Positions 26,133 through 36,032 are shown, numbered from the stretch's first letter. The stretch is 53,582 nucleotides of DNA from Candidatus Alistipes stercoravium (GCA_019119615.1 DWWQ01000034.1:1-53582), one strand, 5' to 3'. A program made the numbers and translations. The notes: generated by a model from the letters alone, not told the origin.

Positions 26133-26165
26133 AAAGCCGCAGACTCCGGTCCGCGGCTTTTTCGG
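26133..26165 (+). terminator. displaced tRNA-Ser terminator
   Basis: AAAGCCGC (26133-26140) pairs with GCGGCTTT (26153-26160), with a T-rich end. It is immediately past the right att repeat, so it was probably the terminator of the tRNA gene before the island inserted. Confidence 0.65.
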
Positions 26166-26196
26166 TATCCGGTATCGTCCGGCGTCCCCTCAAAAC

Positions 26197-26228
26197 GAAT
26201 ACGCCCTCCGGTTCCGGAGGGCGTATTC
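26197..26228 (-). terminator. terminator of the aminopeptidase C gene
   Basis: A 15-bp perfect stem (26197-26211 with 26214-26228, core ACGCCCTCCGG) followed on the minus strand by TTTTG. It lies 25 nt past the stop codon at 26254. Confidence 0.7.
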
Positions 26229-26253
26229 ACATTTACAGGGCACTCCCCTTCCA

Positions 26254-27630
26254 TCAGAACATATAGTCCCAGGCGGGCAGCTGCACGGGCTCCGTCGCGG
26301 CGGCTGCACGCGACCGCTCGTCAAGGTACTTGCGGTTGATGACCAGCCGGAACATGTATTCGTCGAACCAGCGGTCCGTGAAGGTCATATACCCTTCGTG
26401 TCCGGCCGAGGGGCCCCAGCTGTTCTCGAACTGCCACTTCACGGGCACGTCGTTTTCGTCGGTATCCACGGCAACGAGCGCCATGGCATGTGCCGAACCG
26501 CTCTCGCGCGTGAGGATCCGCGCACGCTTGTCCATCGCAAGATCAACGCCGAACAGCGAGGCATAGTCGTACATCTCCGGATCGCAGACGCCCTGTGCCG
26601 GATCGTACATCGCCACGTCGCACGAGGCATACATCGCCTCACCGGCCTTGATCGAGGCGACGGCGGCCTGCTTGATTACCTCGTTCGGAAGGTTCAGGTA
26701 GACCCAGTTCACCCCTTCGTAGGTATTGCGGTAGTTCCGGATCTCGTAGACCTTGTAGTAGGGACGCGTCGGGTCGTTCATAATCATCACATAGGCCTCG
26801 GGCGAATAGTCCGCGGGAATGATGCTGCGGTAGAAGTCGAGCGGCGTGCTGCGGAGCGTCTTCACCTCGCCGTCGCACGTCTCATAGCGCCAGGTGAACT
26901 CCGTGGGCGGCTCGCCCAGACAGAGAGCCAGGATGCGGTAGACCTCCTTGAGAATCGCCACCTTCGCCGCGGCAACCTCCTGCCGTCCGGCTCCGGCGGC
27001 CACCTGCTCGCGCAGGGCATAGCCTCCGGCACGCAGCCGTTCGTTGAGCACCGCGCGCAGCTGCGTCGTATTGTTCGAATGAGCCGTCTCGGGCATCACC
27101 TCCTGCGGCACGACACCGTATTTTTCTGCCACGTTGTAGAAAAGGTTCCACACGCCGCCGTCGCCCACGGGGGTCTTGAAGAAGAACTCCACGTCGCGGT
27201 CGGTCATCGGACGGTCGGCCGTGGCAATGGCATTCTCGAGGAAAAGGTTGCTCTTCTCGAAAAGGTCCCAGAAGTAGTTGTAGTTGTGCGAGAAGTCGAA
27301 CGACTTGACATCGAAATGCTCCATAACCGCGGGACGCAGGACATTCATCGAGGTGAACATCCAACAGCGGCCCGACTGTTTCTGGTCGGTGATGCCCTTT
27401 ACATTCACGCGGTACTTGAAGTAATGGTCGATCTTGCCCTGCAGCTCGCGGTTCAGGGCCAGCTTACGCAGATTGGCCTCCGAAGTCAGGACGTTCTGCA
27501 GCGCCGTAGTCGGGGCATCCTTTACAAAGGAGGAGGTAATTTCCTGCAACTCCTTGTCGGTGAGCTCCTGGGCCGAGGCGCCGAGGCTCCAGCCACCCAC
27601 GAGCAGTGCGGTAAACAGGATTTTCTTCAT
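26254..27630 (-). CDS. pepC: secreted aminopeptidase C / bleomycin-hydrolase-type C1 peptidase
   Basis: 458 residues. Signal peptide MKKILFTALLVGGWSLGASA is followed by a papain-like C1B peptidase. The nucleophile is C89 in DQKQSGRCWMF, the catalytic histidine is in GSAHAMAL, and the asparagine is in WQFENSWG. Bleomycin-hydrolase relatives are usually cytosolic hexameric aminopeptidases; the signal peptide indicates a periplasmic or envelope form, as is common in gut Bacteroidota. The start at 27630 is chosen for the signal peptide; TATCTTTG (minus strand, 27662-27655) just upstream is a good -7 and excludes the longer frame to 27705. Confidence 0.88.
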   Translation of the reverse strand: MKKILFTALLVGGWSLGASAQELTDKELQEITSSFVKDAPTTALQNVLTSEANLRKLALNRELQGKIDHYFKYRVNVKGITDQKQSGRCWMFTSMNVLRPAVMEHFDVKSFDFSHNYNYFWDLFEKSNLFLENAIATADRPMTDRDVEFFFKTPVGDGGVWNLFYNVAEKYGVVPQEVMPETAHSNNTTQLRAVLNERLRAGGYALREQVAAGAGRQEVAAAKVAILKEVYRILALCLGEPPTEFTWRYETCDGEVKTLRSTPLDFYRSIIPADYSPEAYVMIMNDPTRPYYKVYEIRNYRNTYEGVNWVYLNLPNEVIKQAAVASIKAGEAMYASCDVAMYDPAQGVCDPEMYDYASLFGVDLAMDKRARILTRESGSAHAMALVAVDTDENDVPVKWQFENSWGPSAGHEGYMTFTDRWFDEYMFRLVINRKYLDERSRAAAATEPVQLPAWDYMF

Positions 27631-27703
27631 AATGCGGAAAAATGTCAAACGTTCCAAAGATAGGCATTTTTTCGGAAAATCCCGATTTGAACTGTCCAGA
27701 TAC

Positions 27704-27733
27704 AAAAAAAGGGCGGCCGCAGCCGTCCTTTAT
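27704..27733 (-). terminator. terminator of the thiol peroxidase gene
   Basis: On the minus strand, AAGGACGGC and GCCGCCCTT form a 9-position stem with one mismatch, followed by TTTTTTT (27710-27704). Confidence 0.65.
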
Positions 27734-27749
27734 CGCACCACAGGTTGCA

Positions 27750-28256
27750 TCAGCACCCCTTCACCGCCTTGACGGCCCGCTCGTAGTCGGGCTCCTCGGT
27801 GATCTCGGGGACCAGTTGCGTATAGACGACCCGTCCTTCGGCGTCGATCACCACCACGGCCCGGGCCAGCAGTCCCCGGAGCGGGCCGTCGGCCATCAAC
27901 ACGCCGTAGGCCGCGTCGAATCCCGAGGCGCGGAAATCAGAGGCCGGGATGACGTTTTCGATCCCCTCGGTCGTGCAGAAACGCGCATGGGCGAAGGGCA
28001 GATCCTTCGAGACGGCCACGACGACCGTGTCGGGCAGCGAGGCGGCCAGCTGGTTGAACTTGCGCACGGAGGTGGCGCAGACCCCCGTGTCGAGGCTCGG
28101 AAAGATGTTCAGCACGACGCGGCGGCCCCGCAGGTCGGAGAGACGCAGCGGCGTAAGGTCCGTGCGGACCAGTTCGAAGTCCGGAGCCACGGCTCCCGGA
28201 CGGATGAACTCTCCGGCAAGCGCAACGGGAGTTCCCTTGAATTTCGTTGTCATCAT
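27750..28256 (-). CDS. tpx: thiol peroxidase
   Basis: 168 residues, an atypical 2-Cys peroxiredoxin of full length. The peroxidatic cysteine is in FPSLDTGVCATSVRKFN; the resolving cysteine is in FAHARFCTTEGIENV. It reduces peroxides with thioredoxin in the periplasm or cytoplasm. Two ATGs in tandem make the start uncertain by one codon. It is a single gene between the peptidase gene and the divergent porin gene. No clear -7 was found upstream. Confidence 0.92.
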   Translation of the reverse strand: MMTTKFKGTPVALAGEFIRPGAVAPDFELVRTDLTPLRLSDLRGRRVVLNIFPSLDTGVCATSVRKFNQLAASLPDTVVVAVSKDLPFAHARFCTTEGIENVIPASDFRASGFDAAYGVLMADGPLRGLLARAVVVIDAEGRVVYTQLVPEITEEPDYERAVKAVKGC

Positions 28257-28406
28257 CGGAATCTACTTGTTTTTGGTCATGAAACGTCGCGGAACGGGAA
28301 ATATTGTTTCAGACAAAGCCTGCAAATCCGATGCCCGGACCGTGTTTCAGATTCCCTTCAGATTCGGATCGCAATTTGCAGGCCGAAACAAACCGCCTAT
28401 TTTTTG

Positions 28407-28414
28407 TACATTTG
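28407..28414 (+). promoter_or_regulatory. -7 element of the porin gene
   Basis: TACATTTG matches the -7 consensus, 52 nt before the ATG at 28466. The nearest TTTG upstream has too long a spacer. It excludes the upstream in-frame starts near 28304. Confidence 0.45.
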
Positions 28415-28465
28415 TATCGGGCCCGCCCGGAACGGTGCGGTCCGGATGCCGAAAAAACACGACAC

Positions 28466-29746
28466 ATGAAAAGAATCGCCCTGCTGCTTCCTCTTGTCCT
28501 TTTCCTGGCCACCCCGGTCATGGCCCAAAAAGAGCGCTCGCTCCTCCCGCAGACGGAATTTCCGCTGCGTACGGACTCGTTGGCCTCGGGCCCCGAAAGC
28601 GATACCGAACTGCTCGAACGCCTGCGCAACATGCCTAACCTCGAGGTGGGCAAGGGCATCACCTTCCGCCCCCGCAACGACCGTTTCGAGCTGACGATGC
28701 GCATCCGCATGCAGAACCTGCTGGCGCTCTCCTTCAATCGGGACTTTACGCTGACCGAGACCGAAGCCCGCGTCAAACGGCTGCGCCTGCGTTTCGACGG
28801 ATATGTCTATTCGCCGAAACTGGTCTACTCGATCCAGCTGGGATTTACCGGATACGACGCCGAGCCGCAACCCGACGGTTCGATGAACATCGTGCGCGAC
28901 GCCATCGTCTACTACGTTCCGAACGCCACCTGGAACATCGGATTCGGACAAACGAAGATCAAGGCCAACCGGGCCCGCATCAACTCTTCGGGCGCCCTGC
29001 AGTTCGTCGATCGCAGCATCGTGAACAGCCAGTTCGGGCTCGACCGCGACTTCGGATTCTTCGGCGAATACAACCTGCGGCGCGGCGAAGGGTTCAACCT
29101 CTCGGCCAAAGGGTCGGTAACGCTCGGCGAAGGGCGCAACTGGGGAAAATCCACAAACGGCGGCCTGGCCTACACGGCACGTCTGGAGCTCTATCCGCTG
29201 GGGCGTTTCGGAGCCAAGGGCGAACTGCTCGAAGGCGACTTCGACCATGAGGAGCAGGTACGCATCCTGCTGGCCGGAGCCTACTCCTACAATCACCGCG
29301 CCGGGCGTCTCGCCGGGCAGCGCGGGGCGGCAATGCCCGACGGCGCGACGCGCAATATCGGCTCCTACTTCGTGGATTTCATTCTCAAATACCGCGGATT
29401 CGCCTTCTACACCGACTTCATGGGACGCACGAGCAGCGACCCGCTCTTCGACACGGACCGCAACGCCTTCATCTACGACGGCTGCGGCCTCAACCTTCAG
29501 GCAAGCTACTTGTTCGGCGGGAAATGGGAGGTGGCCCTGCGCAACTCGACCCTCTACCCCGATGCCGCGGTGCGTCCGCTGGCCGGATACCGGAGCTGGA
29601 ACCAAGCGACACTCGGTCTGACGCGCTACATCATCGGCCACAGCCTCAAGATACAGGCCGACATCTCGTACAACCACCGCAACGAGGCCCGCACGGCGGA
29701 CTACAACCGTTGGGAGGTCCGGTTCCAACTCGAGTTGGGACTTTGA
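28466..29746 (+). CDS. OprO/OprP-type porin
   Basis: 426 residues. Signal peptide MKRIALLLPLVLFLATPVMAQ is followed by a 16-strand-type barrel with the features of phosphate-selective porin O/P proteins: VKRLRLRFDGYVYSPKLVYSIQLGF, IVYYVPNATWNIGFGQTKIKANRARINSSG, LQFVDRSIVNSQFGLDRDFG. The closing strand is RWEVRFQLELGL. It should form an outer-membrane channel; anion or phosphate selectivity is only suggested by family. The start is set by the signal peptide. Confidence 0.82.
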   Translation: MKRIALLLPLVLFLATPVMAQKERSLLPQTEFPLRTDSLASGPESDTELLERLRNMPNLEVGKGITFRPRNDRFELTMRIRMQNLLALSFNRDFTLTETEARVKRLRLRFDGYVYSPKLVYSIQLGFTGYDAEPQPDGSMNIVRDAIVYYVPNATWNIGFGQTKIKANRARINSSGALQFVDRSIVNSQFGLDRDFGFFGEYNLRRGEGFNLSAKGSVTLGEGRNWGKSTNGGLAYTARLELYPLGRFGAKGELLEGDFDHEEQVRILLAGAYSYNHRAGRLAGQRGAAMPDGATRNIGSYFVDFILKYRGFAFYTDFMGRTSSDPLFDTDRNAFIYDGCGLNLQASYLFGGKWEVALRNSTLYPDAAVRPLAGYRSWNQATLGLTRYIIGHSLKIQADISYNHRNEARTADYNRWEVRFQLELGL

Positions 29747-29807
29747 TTCCGCCGGAGGCAGGCCTCCGTGGAAAAGGTATCGGGAAGCAGTATCCGACGA
29801 GGATTCC

Positions 29808-30302
29808 TCAAAGGATCTTCAGCGCGATGCGCGCGCAGGCCTCGGCATCGGCCAGCGCATGGTGGTGGTGCGCCAGATCGAACCCGCAGGCCGCGGAGAC
29901 CGTATGCAGCTGGTGGTTGGGAAGCCGCTTTCCGAAGACGCGGCGCGATGCACGGCAGGTGCACAGGAAACGGTACCCGGGATAAGGCATGCCGTAGAGG
30001 TCGAAAACGGCCCGCAGGCACCCTTCGTCGAAGGGCGAGTTGTGCGCCACGAGCGGAAGTCCCTCGATGCGCGGCGCCACCTGCCGCCAGACCTCCTCGA
30101 AATCGGGCGCATCCTCCGTATCGGCGGCGGTCAGCCCGTGAATCGCCGTCGTGAAGCGGCTGTAATAGTTCGGACGCGGGTGGATCAAGCTGTAGAACGT
30201 ATCGCAAATCTCCCCGCCGCGGACCACGACTACGCCGACCGAGCAGACGCTCGTCCGGCTGCTGTTGGCCGTTTCGAAATCGATAGCTGCAAAGTCGGTC
30301 AT
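29808..30302 (-). CDS. DnaQ-like DEDDh 3'-5' exonuclease
   Basis: 164 residues with the three exonuclease motifs: DFETANSS (metal-binding D and E, residues 8-10), AHNSPFDEGCL, and HHALADAEACARI (HxAxxD). Similar small proteins act as proofreading-type or RNA/DNA 3'-5' exonucleases. The start at 30302 (MTDFAAIDFET) places motif I near the N-terminus as usual; the longer frame to 30401 runs into the guaA terminator. Substrate unknown. Confidence 0.82.
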   Translation of the reverse strand: MTDFAAIDFETANSSRTSVCSVGVVVVRGGEICDTFYSLIHPRPNYYSRFTTAIHGLTAADTEDAPDFEEVWRQVAPRIEGLPLVAHNSPFDEGCLRAVFDLYGMPYPGYRFLCTCRASRRVFGKRLPNHQLHTVSAACGFDLAHHHHALADAEACARIALKIL

Positions 30303-30391
30303 CGCCAATATGCGGGTTTCTCCCCGGCAAAGATAGCGCCCCCGGGGAAGAAAAGCAAATCGACGGGCCGCGATTCCATTCCGGGAACAAG

Positions 30392-30420
30392 AAAGCCGCA
30401 CCCACTACGGATGCGGCTTT
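30392..30420 (-). terminator. terminator of the gua operon
   Basis: AAAGCCGCA (30392-30400) pairs with TGCGGCTTT (30412-30420), 28 nt past the guaA stop. Confidence 0.65.
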
Positions 30421-30447
30421 CGATGGATCTCTCCGCCACGGAAAGCA

Positions 30448-31977
30448 TTACTCCCACTCGATCGTGGCGGGCGGCTTGGAGGAGATGTCGTAAACAACGC
30501 GGTTCACGCCGCGCACCTTGTTGATGATCTCGTTCGAGACGTCGGCCAGGAACTCATAGGGCAGGTGCACCCAGTCGGCCGTCATGCCGTCCGTGGAGGT
30601 TACGGCCCGCAGCGCCACGCAGCTCTCGTAGGTGCGCTCGTCGCCCATCACGCCGACGCTCTTGACCGGCAGCAGGATGGCGCCCGCCTGCCAGACCTTG
30701 CCGTAGAGTCCCCACGACCGCAGGGCGTCGATATAGATCTTGTCCACATTCTGCAGAATCTCCACCTTCTCGGCCGTAATGTCGCCCAGGATGCGGATCG
30801 CAAGGCCCGGGCCCGGGAAGGGATGGCGGCCGATCAGCTGGTCGGAAATGCCCAGCGAGCGGCCCACGCGGCGCACCTCGTCCTTGAACAGAAGACGCAG
30901 CGGCTCGACGATCTTCAGGTTCATCTTCTCGGGAAGGCCGCCCACGTTATGGTGCGACTTGATCGTCGCCGAAGGCCCGTTCACCGAGCACGACTCGATC
31001 ACGTCGGGATAGATCGTACCCTGTGCCAGCCACCGCACGTCGCGGATCTGCTGTGCCTCCTCGTTGAAGACCTCCACGAAGTCGCGGCCGATGATCTTGC
31101 GCTTCTTCTCGGGCTCCGAGACGCCGGCCAGATCGCCGAGGAACTTCGCGCCGGCCTTCACGCCCTTGACGTTCAGACCCATGTTCTTGTACGACTCGAG
31201 CACGTCCTCGAACTCGTTCTTGCGCAGCAGGCCCGAATCGACGAAGATGCAGTAGAGGTTCTTGCCGATGGCCCGATGCAGCAGCACGGCGGCCACCGAG
31301 GAATCGACACCGCCCGAGAGGCCCAGAACGACCTTGTCGTCGCCCAGCTTTTCGCGCAGCTCGCGTACGGTCGTCTCGACAAAGCTCTCCGATGTCCACG
31401 ACTGCGAACATCCGCAGATTTCCACGACAAAATTCTTCAGCAGCTGCTTGCCGTCGGTCGAATGGTAGACCTCGGGATGGAACTGGATGCCCCACGTCGG
31501 CTCGCCCTCGACGTGGAAAGCGGCCACGCGCACATCCTCCGTGCTGGCGACGATCTTATAGCTGTCGGGCACGCGCGTAATGGTGTCGCCGTGCGACATC
31601 CACACCTGCGTGGGCGACGGGAGACCCTTCATCAGGGCATCCTCCGGATCGCCAACCGTAAGCATGGCCCGGCCGTATTCGCGGCTCGGGGCCGGCTGCA
31701 CCTCGCCGCCGAAGGCGTGGGACAGATACTGCGCGCCGTAGCAGACGCCCAGCAGCGGCAGCCGCCCCTTGATCGCCGAAAGGTCGGGCGTCGGGGCCTG
31801 GGCATCGCGCACCGAGAAGGGGCTGCCCGAGAGAATCACACCCCGCACCGACGAATCGATCGGCGGAATCTTGTTGAAGGGGTGGATCTCGCAATAGACG
31901 TTCAGCTCGCGCACACGCCGCGCAATGAGCTGCGTGTACTGCGACCCGAAGTCGAGAATCACTATTTTTTCCTGCAT
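30448..31977 (-). CDS. guaA: GMP synthase (glutamine-hydrolysing)
   Basis: 509 residues, full length. Class I glutamine amidotransferase domain (1-195) with the nucleophile in [15 protein letters not shown] and the [11 protein letters not shown] histidine/glutamate. ATP-pyrophosphatase domain with P-loop [12 protein letters not shown], and the dimerisation domain with [13 protein letters not shown]. It converts XMP to GMP. It is the last gene of a guaB - DUF3795 - guaA operon, 13 nt after the small gene. Confidence 0.96.
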   Translation of the reverse strand: MQEKIVILDFGSQYTQLIARRVRELNVYCEIHPFNKIPPIDSSVRGVILSGSPFSVRDAQAPTPDLSAIKGRLPLLGVCYGAQYLSHAFGGEVQPAPSREYGRAMLTVGDPEDALMKGLPSPTQVWMSHGDTITRVPDSYKIVASTEDVRVAAFHVEGEPTWGIQFHPEVYHSTDGKQLLKNFVVEICGCSQSWTSESFVETTVRELREKLGDDKVVLGLSGGVDSSVAAVLLHRAIGKNLYCIFVDSGLLRKNEFEDVLESYKNMGLNVKGVKAGAKFLGDLAGVSEPEKKRKIIGRDFVEVFNEEAQQIRDVRWLAQGTIYPDVIESCSVNGPSATIKSHHNVGGLPEKMNLKIVEPLRLLFKDEVRRVGRSLGISDQLIGRHPFPGPGLAIRILGDITAEKVEILQNVDKIYIDALRSWGLYGKVWQAGAILLPVKSVGVMGDERTYESCVALRAVTSTDGMTADWVHLPYEFLADVSNEIINKVRGVNRVVYDISSKPPATIEWE

Positions 31978-31990
31978 TTACTGTGTAGGT

Positions 31991-32326
31991 TTATGAGTTC
32001 TTCACTGGACGGTTATAGCAACCTGCCATGCGCATCTCCGCGGCGAAAGCCTCCGCACCGACCGTCCGGATCCGCTCGATGCATCCCCTGCGGTCGGAAC
32101 GGAAAATCACACCGAAAACCTTTCCGATGAAACTGTTGAACTTCCGGCATTCCGACAAATGCATCAGCGTACATTCGGCACAACTCCGCCATCCATGTTC
32201 GATGCAGCATGCCCGGACTTTGCACCAGGCCGCCTTCCCGTTCGCACGGCATCCCGGGCACTTCCCTTTCACAAAAGCCCGGCAGGCTTCGCAGAAGAGT
32301 CCGCAGGCAGCTATTTCCGGTTTCAT
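31991..32326 (-). CDS. DUF3795 cysteine-rich protein in the gua operon
   Basis: 111 residues with 11 cysteines, most in the first 60: IAACGLFCEACRAFVKGKCPGCRANGKAAWCKVRACCIEHGWRSCAECTLMHLSEC. This is the DUF3795 pattern and presumably binds metal or an Fe-S cluster. It starts 2 nt after the guaB stop and ends 13 nt before guaA, so it is co-transcribed with the GMP pathway. Its function is unknown. A role linked to guanine nucleotide synthesis is suggested only by position. Confidence 0.8.
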   Translation of the reverse strand: MKPEIAACGLFCEACRAFVKGKCPGCRANGKAAWCKVRACCIEHGWRSCAECTLMHLSECRKFNSFIGKVFGVIFRSDRRGCIERIRTVGAEAFAAEMRMAGCYNRPVKNS

Positions 32327-32328
32327 CG

Positions 32329-33807
32329 CTATCGCTCGCTCGAATAGTTCGGGGCCTCGCTCGTGATCGTTACGTCGTGCGGATGGCTCTCATGCATACC
32401 CGACGAGGTGATGCGGATGAACTGCGCCGTCTGAAGCGTCCGGATATCCCTGGCGCCGCAGTAGCCCATGCCCGAACGCAGGCCGCCGATGAGCTGGTAG
32501 ACCGTCTCGCTCAACGCACCCTTGAACGGTACGCGGGCCACGATGCCCTCCGGAACGAGCTTGTTGATGTTGCCCTCGCAGCCCTTCTGGAAGTAGCGGT
32601 CGGCCGAGCCCGCCTTCATGGCGTCGATCGAGCCCATGCCGCGGTAGGCCTTGAACTTACGGCCGTTGTAGATGATCGTGTCGCCCGGAGCCTCCTCCGT
32701 GCCGGCGAACATCGAGCCGATCATCACGCAGTCGCCGCCCGCAGCCAGCGCCTTGACGATATCGCCCGAGTAGCGCAGACCGCCGTCGGCAATCACCGGA
32801 ACACCCGAACCTTCGGCAGCCTTGGCGGCGGCGTAGATGGCCGACAGCTGGGGAACGCCCACGCCGGCGATGATGCGCGTCGTGCAGATCGAACCCGGGC
32901 CGATGCCGACCTTGATGCCGTCGGCGCCCGCCTCGATGAGGAACTTCGCGGCCTCGGCCGTGGCGATGTTGCCCACGACGACGTCGAGCGACGGATAGGC
33001 CGCCTTGATCTCCTTGAGCGTGCGGACGATGTTGCGCGAATGGCCGTGCGCGGAGTCCAGCACCACGGCATCCACATCCTCGGCGACGAGCGCAGCAACG
33101 CGCTCCATGGCGTCGGCCGTGATCCCCACGCCGGCAGCCACACGCAGACGTCCCTTGTCATCCTTGCAGGCGTTCGGATGGTCCTGCACCTTCGTAATGT
33201 CCTTATAGGTGATGAGCCCCACCAGACGGCCGTCGTTGTCCACGACCGGGAGCTTTTCGATCTTGTTGTTGAGCAGCACCTCCGAAGCGTGCGCCAGGTC
33301 GGTGCGGTGCGTGGTGATGAGCCGGTCGCCCGGAGTCATCACCTCCTCGATGCGGCGCGACATGTCGCGCTGGAAGCGCAGGTCGCGGTTCGTAACGATG
33401 CCGATGAGCCGACGGCCGGCATCCACGACGGGAATGCCGCCGATGCGGTTCTCCTTCATCAGATTCAGGGCATCGCCCACGGTATTGTCCTTCGAGATGG
33501 TGATCGGGTCGTAGATCATGCCGTTTTCGGCACGCTTCACACGGCGGACCTGCGCGGCCTGCTCGGCGATCGTCATGTTCTTGTGAATCACGCCGATGCC
33601 GCCTTCGCGCGCCAGCGCAATGGCCAGGGGCGCCTCCGTTACGGTATCCATCGCCGCAGAGACGATGGGAATGTTGAGCTTGATATTTCGCGAAAAGCGG
33701 GTCCGGATATCGACCTCTCGCGGCAACACTTCCGAATAGGCGGGTACGAGCAGCACATCGTCGAACGTAAGTCCTTCGGGCTGAACCCTTTCATTGATAA
33801 AAGACAT
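32329..33807 (-). CDS. guaB: IMP dehydrogenase
   Basis: 492 residues, full length. TIM barrel with catalytic loop [17 protein letters not shown] (active cysteine), flanking two CBS domains at about 95-215 ([24 protein letters not shown] and [23 protein letters not shown]). It oxidises IMP to XMP with NAD+. It is the first gene of the operon; a -7 TAATTTTG lies upstream on the minus strand (33840-33833). Confidence 0.96.
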   Translation of the reverse strand: MSFINERVQPEGLTFDDVLLVPAYSEVLPREVDIRTRFSRNIKLNIPIVSAAMDTVTEAPLAIALAREGGIGVIHKNMTIAEQAAQVRRVKRAENGMIYDPITISKDNTVGDALNLMKENRIGGIPVVDAGRRLIGIVTNRDLRFQRDMSRRIEEVMTPGDRLITTHRTDLAHASEVLLNNKIEKLPVVDNDGRLVGLITYKDITKVQDHPNACKDDKGRLRVAAGVGITADAMERVAALVAEDVDAVVLDSAHGHSRNIVRTLKEIKAAYPSLDVVVGNIATAEAAKFLIEAGADGIKVGIGPGSICTTRIIAGVGVPQLSAIYAAAKAAEGSGVPVIADGGLRYSGDIVKALAAGGDCVMIGSMFAGTEEAPGDTIIYNGRKFKAYRGMGSIDAMKAGSADRYFQKGCEGNINKLVPEGIVARVPFKGALSETVYQLIGGLRSGMGYCGARDIRTLQTAQFIRITSSGMHESHPHDVTITSEAPNYSSER

Positions 33808-33832
33808 AATGAACGTGGATTTTTGTTGCTCG

Positions 33833-33840
33833 CAAAATTA
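33833..33840 (-). promoter_or_regulatory. -7 element of the gua operon
   Basis: TAATTTTG on the minus strand, 26 nt before the guaB ATG; only a weak TTAG is present at the -33 distance. Confidence 0.45.
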
Positions 33841-33936
33841 AGCATTTTTTTCGAAACGGCCTAAAATCGGCTCTCCTATCGTACACTTTTTATCAACAAT
33901 TTGTTCCATCCGGCGCGGGATCTTCGGGGTTTGTTA

Positions 33937-33944
33937 TAAATTTG
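33937..33944 (+). promoter_or_regulatory. -7 element of the NlpE-like gene
   Basis: TAAATTTG, 22 nt before the ATG at 33966; no clear -33. Confidence 0.4.
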
Positions 33945-33965
33945 CACCCATAAACATCCATCTGC

Positions 33966-34406
33966 ATGAAAAAGAGTCTGCTGCCGATTCTGCTGCTGAC
34001 CGCCGCCGCGGTCTCCTGCATCTCCCGAGCGCCGCATTCCGGCTCCCCGGCGGATCCGGCCGTCCCGGCCGACCGTTCCGATGCCGCCGCAACGGCCTGC
34101 GGCACGACGGATTGCGACACGACGGCCACAACGGTGATCCGGGGCCGCGTGGTCTTCTCGCACGAGGTCCGCGCCTTCACGCCCGAGGGCGACACGACCG
34201 AGTACTGGCTCCAGGACCGGGGCGGGGCGCTCGAAGAGGCCTATGACCGGCTGACCGGAGGCGTGAAGAACGGCACGCCCGTGCGGGCCGAGCTGCGCGT
34301 CCGCTATCTGGGGCCCTCGGACGAAGGCTTCGCCGCGGAGTACGCAGGGGTTTACCGCGTCATGGAGATCATCCGTCTGGAGCGCGAGGTCCCGGATTCC
34401 ATCTGA
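33966..34406 (+). CDS. NlpE C-terminal OB-fold-like lipoprotein
   Basis: 146 residues. The lipoprotein signal ends at C18 (LLLTAAAVSC). Residues 20-58 are a low-complexity Ala/Asp/Thr linker. Residues 58-146 (VIRGRVVFSHEVRAFTPEGD, YWLQDRGGALEEAYDRL, VRAELRVRYLGPSDEGFAAEYAGVYRV) resemble the OB-fold domain of NlpE-type lipoproteins, which help signal envelope or copper stress. The N-terminal NlpE domain with its CxxC motif is missing. The assignment rests on pattern only. Confidence 0.55.
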   Translation: MKKSLLPILLLTAAAVSCISRAPHSGSPADPAVPADRSDAAATACGTTDCDTTATTVIRGRVVFSHEVRAFTPEGDTTEYWLQDRGGALEEAYDRLTGGVKNGTPVRAELRVRYLGPSDEGFAAEYAGVYRVMEIIRLEREVPDSI

Positions 34407-34429
34407 AACCGCACATCCGTAAAAACAGC

Positions 34430-34466
34430 GGATCCGGCCTCCTGCGGGGCCGGATCCGTCATTTTT
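34430..34466. terminator. bidirectional terminator between the lipoprotein gene and panB
   Basis: GGATCCGGCC (34430-34439) pairs with GGCCGGATCC (34448-34457), with ATTTTT on the plus side and TTTTT on the minus side. It serves both convergent genes. Confidence 0.75.
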
Positions 34467-34484
34467 CGGGAGTGATCCTGCGGA

Positions 34485-35300
34485 TCAGTACTGCTCCTTC
34501 TCGTTGGGGAAGTCGCCCGACTTCACGTCGCCGACATACTGCGACACAGCATCGGTCATCACCGTATGCAGGTCGGCATACCGGCGCAGGAAGCGCGGCG
34601 AGAAGCCCTTGTTGATACCCAGCATGTCGTGGATGACCAGCACCTGGCCGTCGCACGCCCCGCCGGCCCCGATGCCGATCGTCGGCGCCGAGATCTCCCG
34701 CGTAACGCGGGCCGCAAGGGCTGCGGGAATCTTCTCGAGAACGATCGAGAAGCAGCCCGCATCACTCAAAAGATGGGCGTCGCGCACGAGTTTCTCGGCC
34801 TCGGCCTCCTCCTTGGCGCGCACCGTATAGGTGCCGAACTTGTGGATCGACTGGGGCGTAAGTCCGAGGTGCCCCATGACGGGGATGCCCGCCGAAAGGA
34901 TGCGCTGGACCGACTCGAGGATCTCCTCGCCGCCCTCCATCTTCACGGCATCGGCCTCGGTCTCCTTCATGATGCGCACGGCCGAATCGAGCGCCACCTT
35001 CGAGTTGCCCTGATAGGTGCCGAAGGGCAGATCGACGACCACCAGCGCACGGCTGACGGCACGCACCACCGAACGGGCGTGGTAGATCATCATATCGAGC
35101 GTGATGGGCAGCGTCGTCTCGTAACCGGCCATGACGTTGGCCGCAGAGTCGCCCACCAGGATCACATCGACACCCGCGGCATCGACGATCTTGGCCATCG
35201 AATAATCGTAAGAGGTAAGCATGGCGATCTTCTCGCCCCGCTGTTTCATCTCCGTCAGGCGGTAGGTCGTAACCGCGCGAACGGTGTTTTCTACGGACAT
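34485..35300 (-). CDS. panB: 3-methyl-2-oxobutanoate hydroxymethyltransferase
   Basis: 271 residues, full length. Conserved [30 protein letters not shown] (metal-binding Asp), [28 protein letters not shown] and [20 protein letters not shown]. It is the first committed step of pantothenate synthesis. It has its own promoter at 35331-35361. Confidence 0.95.
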   Translation of the reverse strand: MSVENTVRAVTTYRLTEMKQRGEKIAMLTSYDYSMAKIVDAAGVDVILVGDSAANVMAGYETTLPITLDMMIYHARSVVRAVSRALVVVDLPFGTYQGNSKVALDSAVRIMKETEADAVKMEGGEEILESVQRILSAGIPVMGHLGLTPQSIHKFGTYTVRAKEEAEAEKLVRDAHLLSDAGCFSIVLEKIPAALAARVTREISAPTIGIGAGGACDGQVLVIHDMLGINKGFSPRFLRRYADLHTVMTDAVSQYVGDVKSGDFPNEKEQY

Positions 35301-35330
35301 TTCTTCAGATTTTAGGTTTCAAATCGGCGG

Positions 35331-35361
35331 CAAAGATAGCGTTTGCCCCGGGCAAAGCAAA
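35331..35361 (-). promoter_or_regulatory. panB promoter
   Basis: On the minus strand, TTTG (35361-35358), a 19-nt spacer, then TATCTTTG (35338-35331). Confidence 0.7.
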
Positions 35362-35409
35362 ATTTTTTTCATTCCGCGCGGAAGCGGCTCCCGCAACTCG
35401 GCCGGAGGA

Positions 35410-35946
35410 TCACCCCCGGGGCCGGAGCCGGCGGAAAAAGTGCCACAGCACCACGCCGCCCGAAACCGAGACGTTGATCGAGTGCTTGGTGCCGACCTGC
35501 GGGATCTCCAGCGCCCCGTCGCAACGGTCCACGGCCTGCTGCCCCACCCCGTCGACCTCGTTGCCGAAGACCAGCGCATAGCGCACCCCCTCCTCGGGCG
35601 TGAAGACGTCGAGCATCTCGGCTCCCTCGACCTGTTCGACGGCATAGACCCGGTATCCTTCGGCATGCAGACGGTCGATGCACGCCTCGGTCGAGTCGCA
35701 ATGGCTCCACGGCACGGTCAGCTCGGCCCCGAGCGCCGTCTTGTGGATCTCGCGCAGGGGCGGCGTCGCCGTGATGCCGCACAGCAGGATCCGCTCCACG
35801 GCGAAGGCGTCACCCGTGCGGAAAAAGGCCCCGACGTTCTGCGCCGAGCGGACGTTGTCCAGCACCACCGCAACGGGCATCTTCGCCATCGCGGCAAACT
35901 GCTCCGGGGTCGGGCGCCCGAGTTCTTCGTTGGTAATTTTACGCAT
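35410..35946 (-). CDS. SpoU/TrmH-family RNA methyltransferase
   Basis: 178 residues from MRKITNEELGRPT. SPOUT fold with the three family motifs: VVLDNVRSAQNVGAFFRTGDAF, ALVFGNEVDGV and IPQVGTKHSINVSVSGGVVLW. It transfers a methyl group from SAM to 2'-O of tRNA or rRNA; the exact nucleotide cannot be told. A -7 TACTTTTG (minus strand, 35980-35973) lies upstream and rules out the longer frame to 35985. Confidence 0.85.
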   Translation of the reverse strand: MRKITNEELGRPTPEQFAAMAKMPVAVVLDNVRSAQNVGAFFRTGDAFAVERILLCGITATPPLREIHKTALGAELTVPWSHCDSTEACIDRLHAEGYRVYAVEQVEGAEMLDVFTPEEGVRYALVFGNEVDGVGQQAVDRCDGALEIPQVGTKHSINVSVSGGVVLWHFFRRLRPRG

Positions 35947-36032
35947 TCCCGTTTTTTGGATGATTTCGGCGTCAAAAGTAGTCAAATAAAAAATATTTTC
36001 CCTATTTTTGGGGCCTCAACGCTAAAGAAATT

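Noticed and set aside
26101..27663. 520-codon plus-strand frame starting at the island edge
   Set aside because: Antisense to the aminopeptidase C gene, which has all its catalytic residues.
30565..32130. 521-codon plus-strand frame
   Set aside because: Shadow of guaA and the DUF3795 gene.
32209..33864. 551-codon plus-strand frame
   Set aside because: Shadow of guaB.
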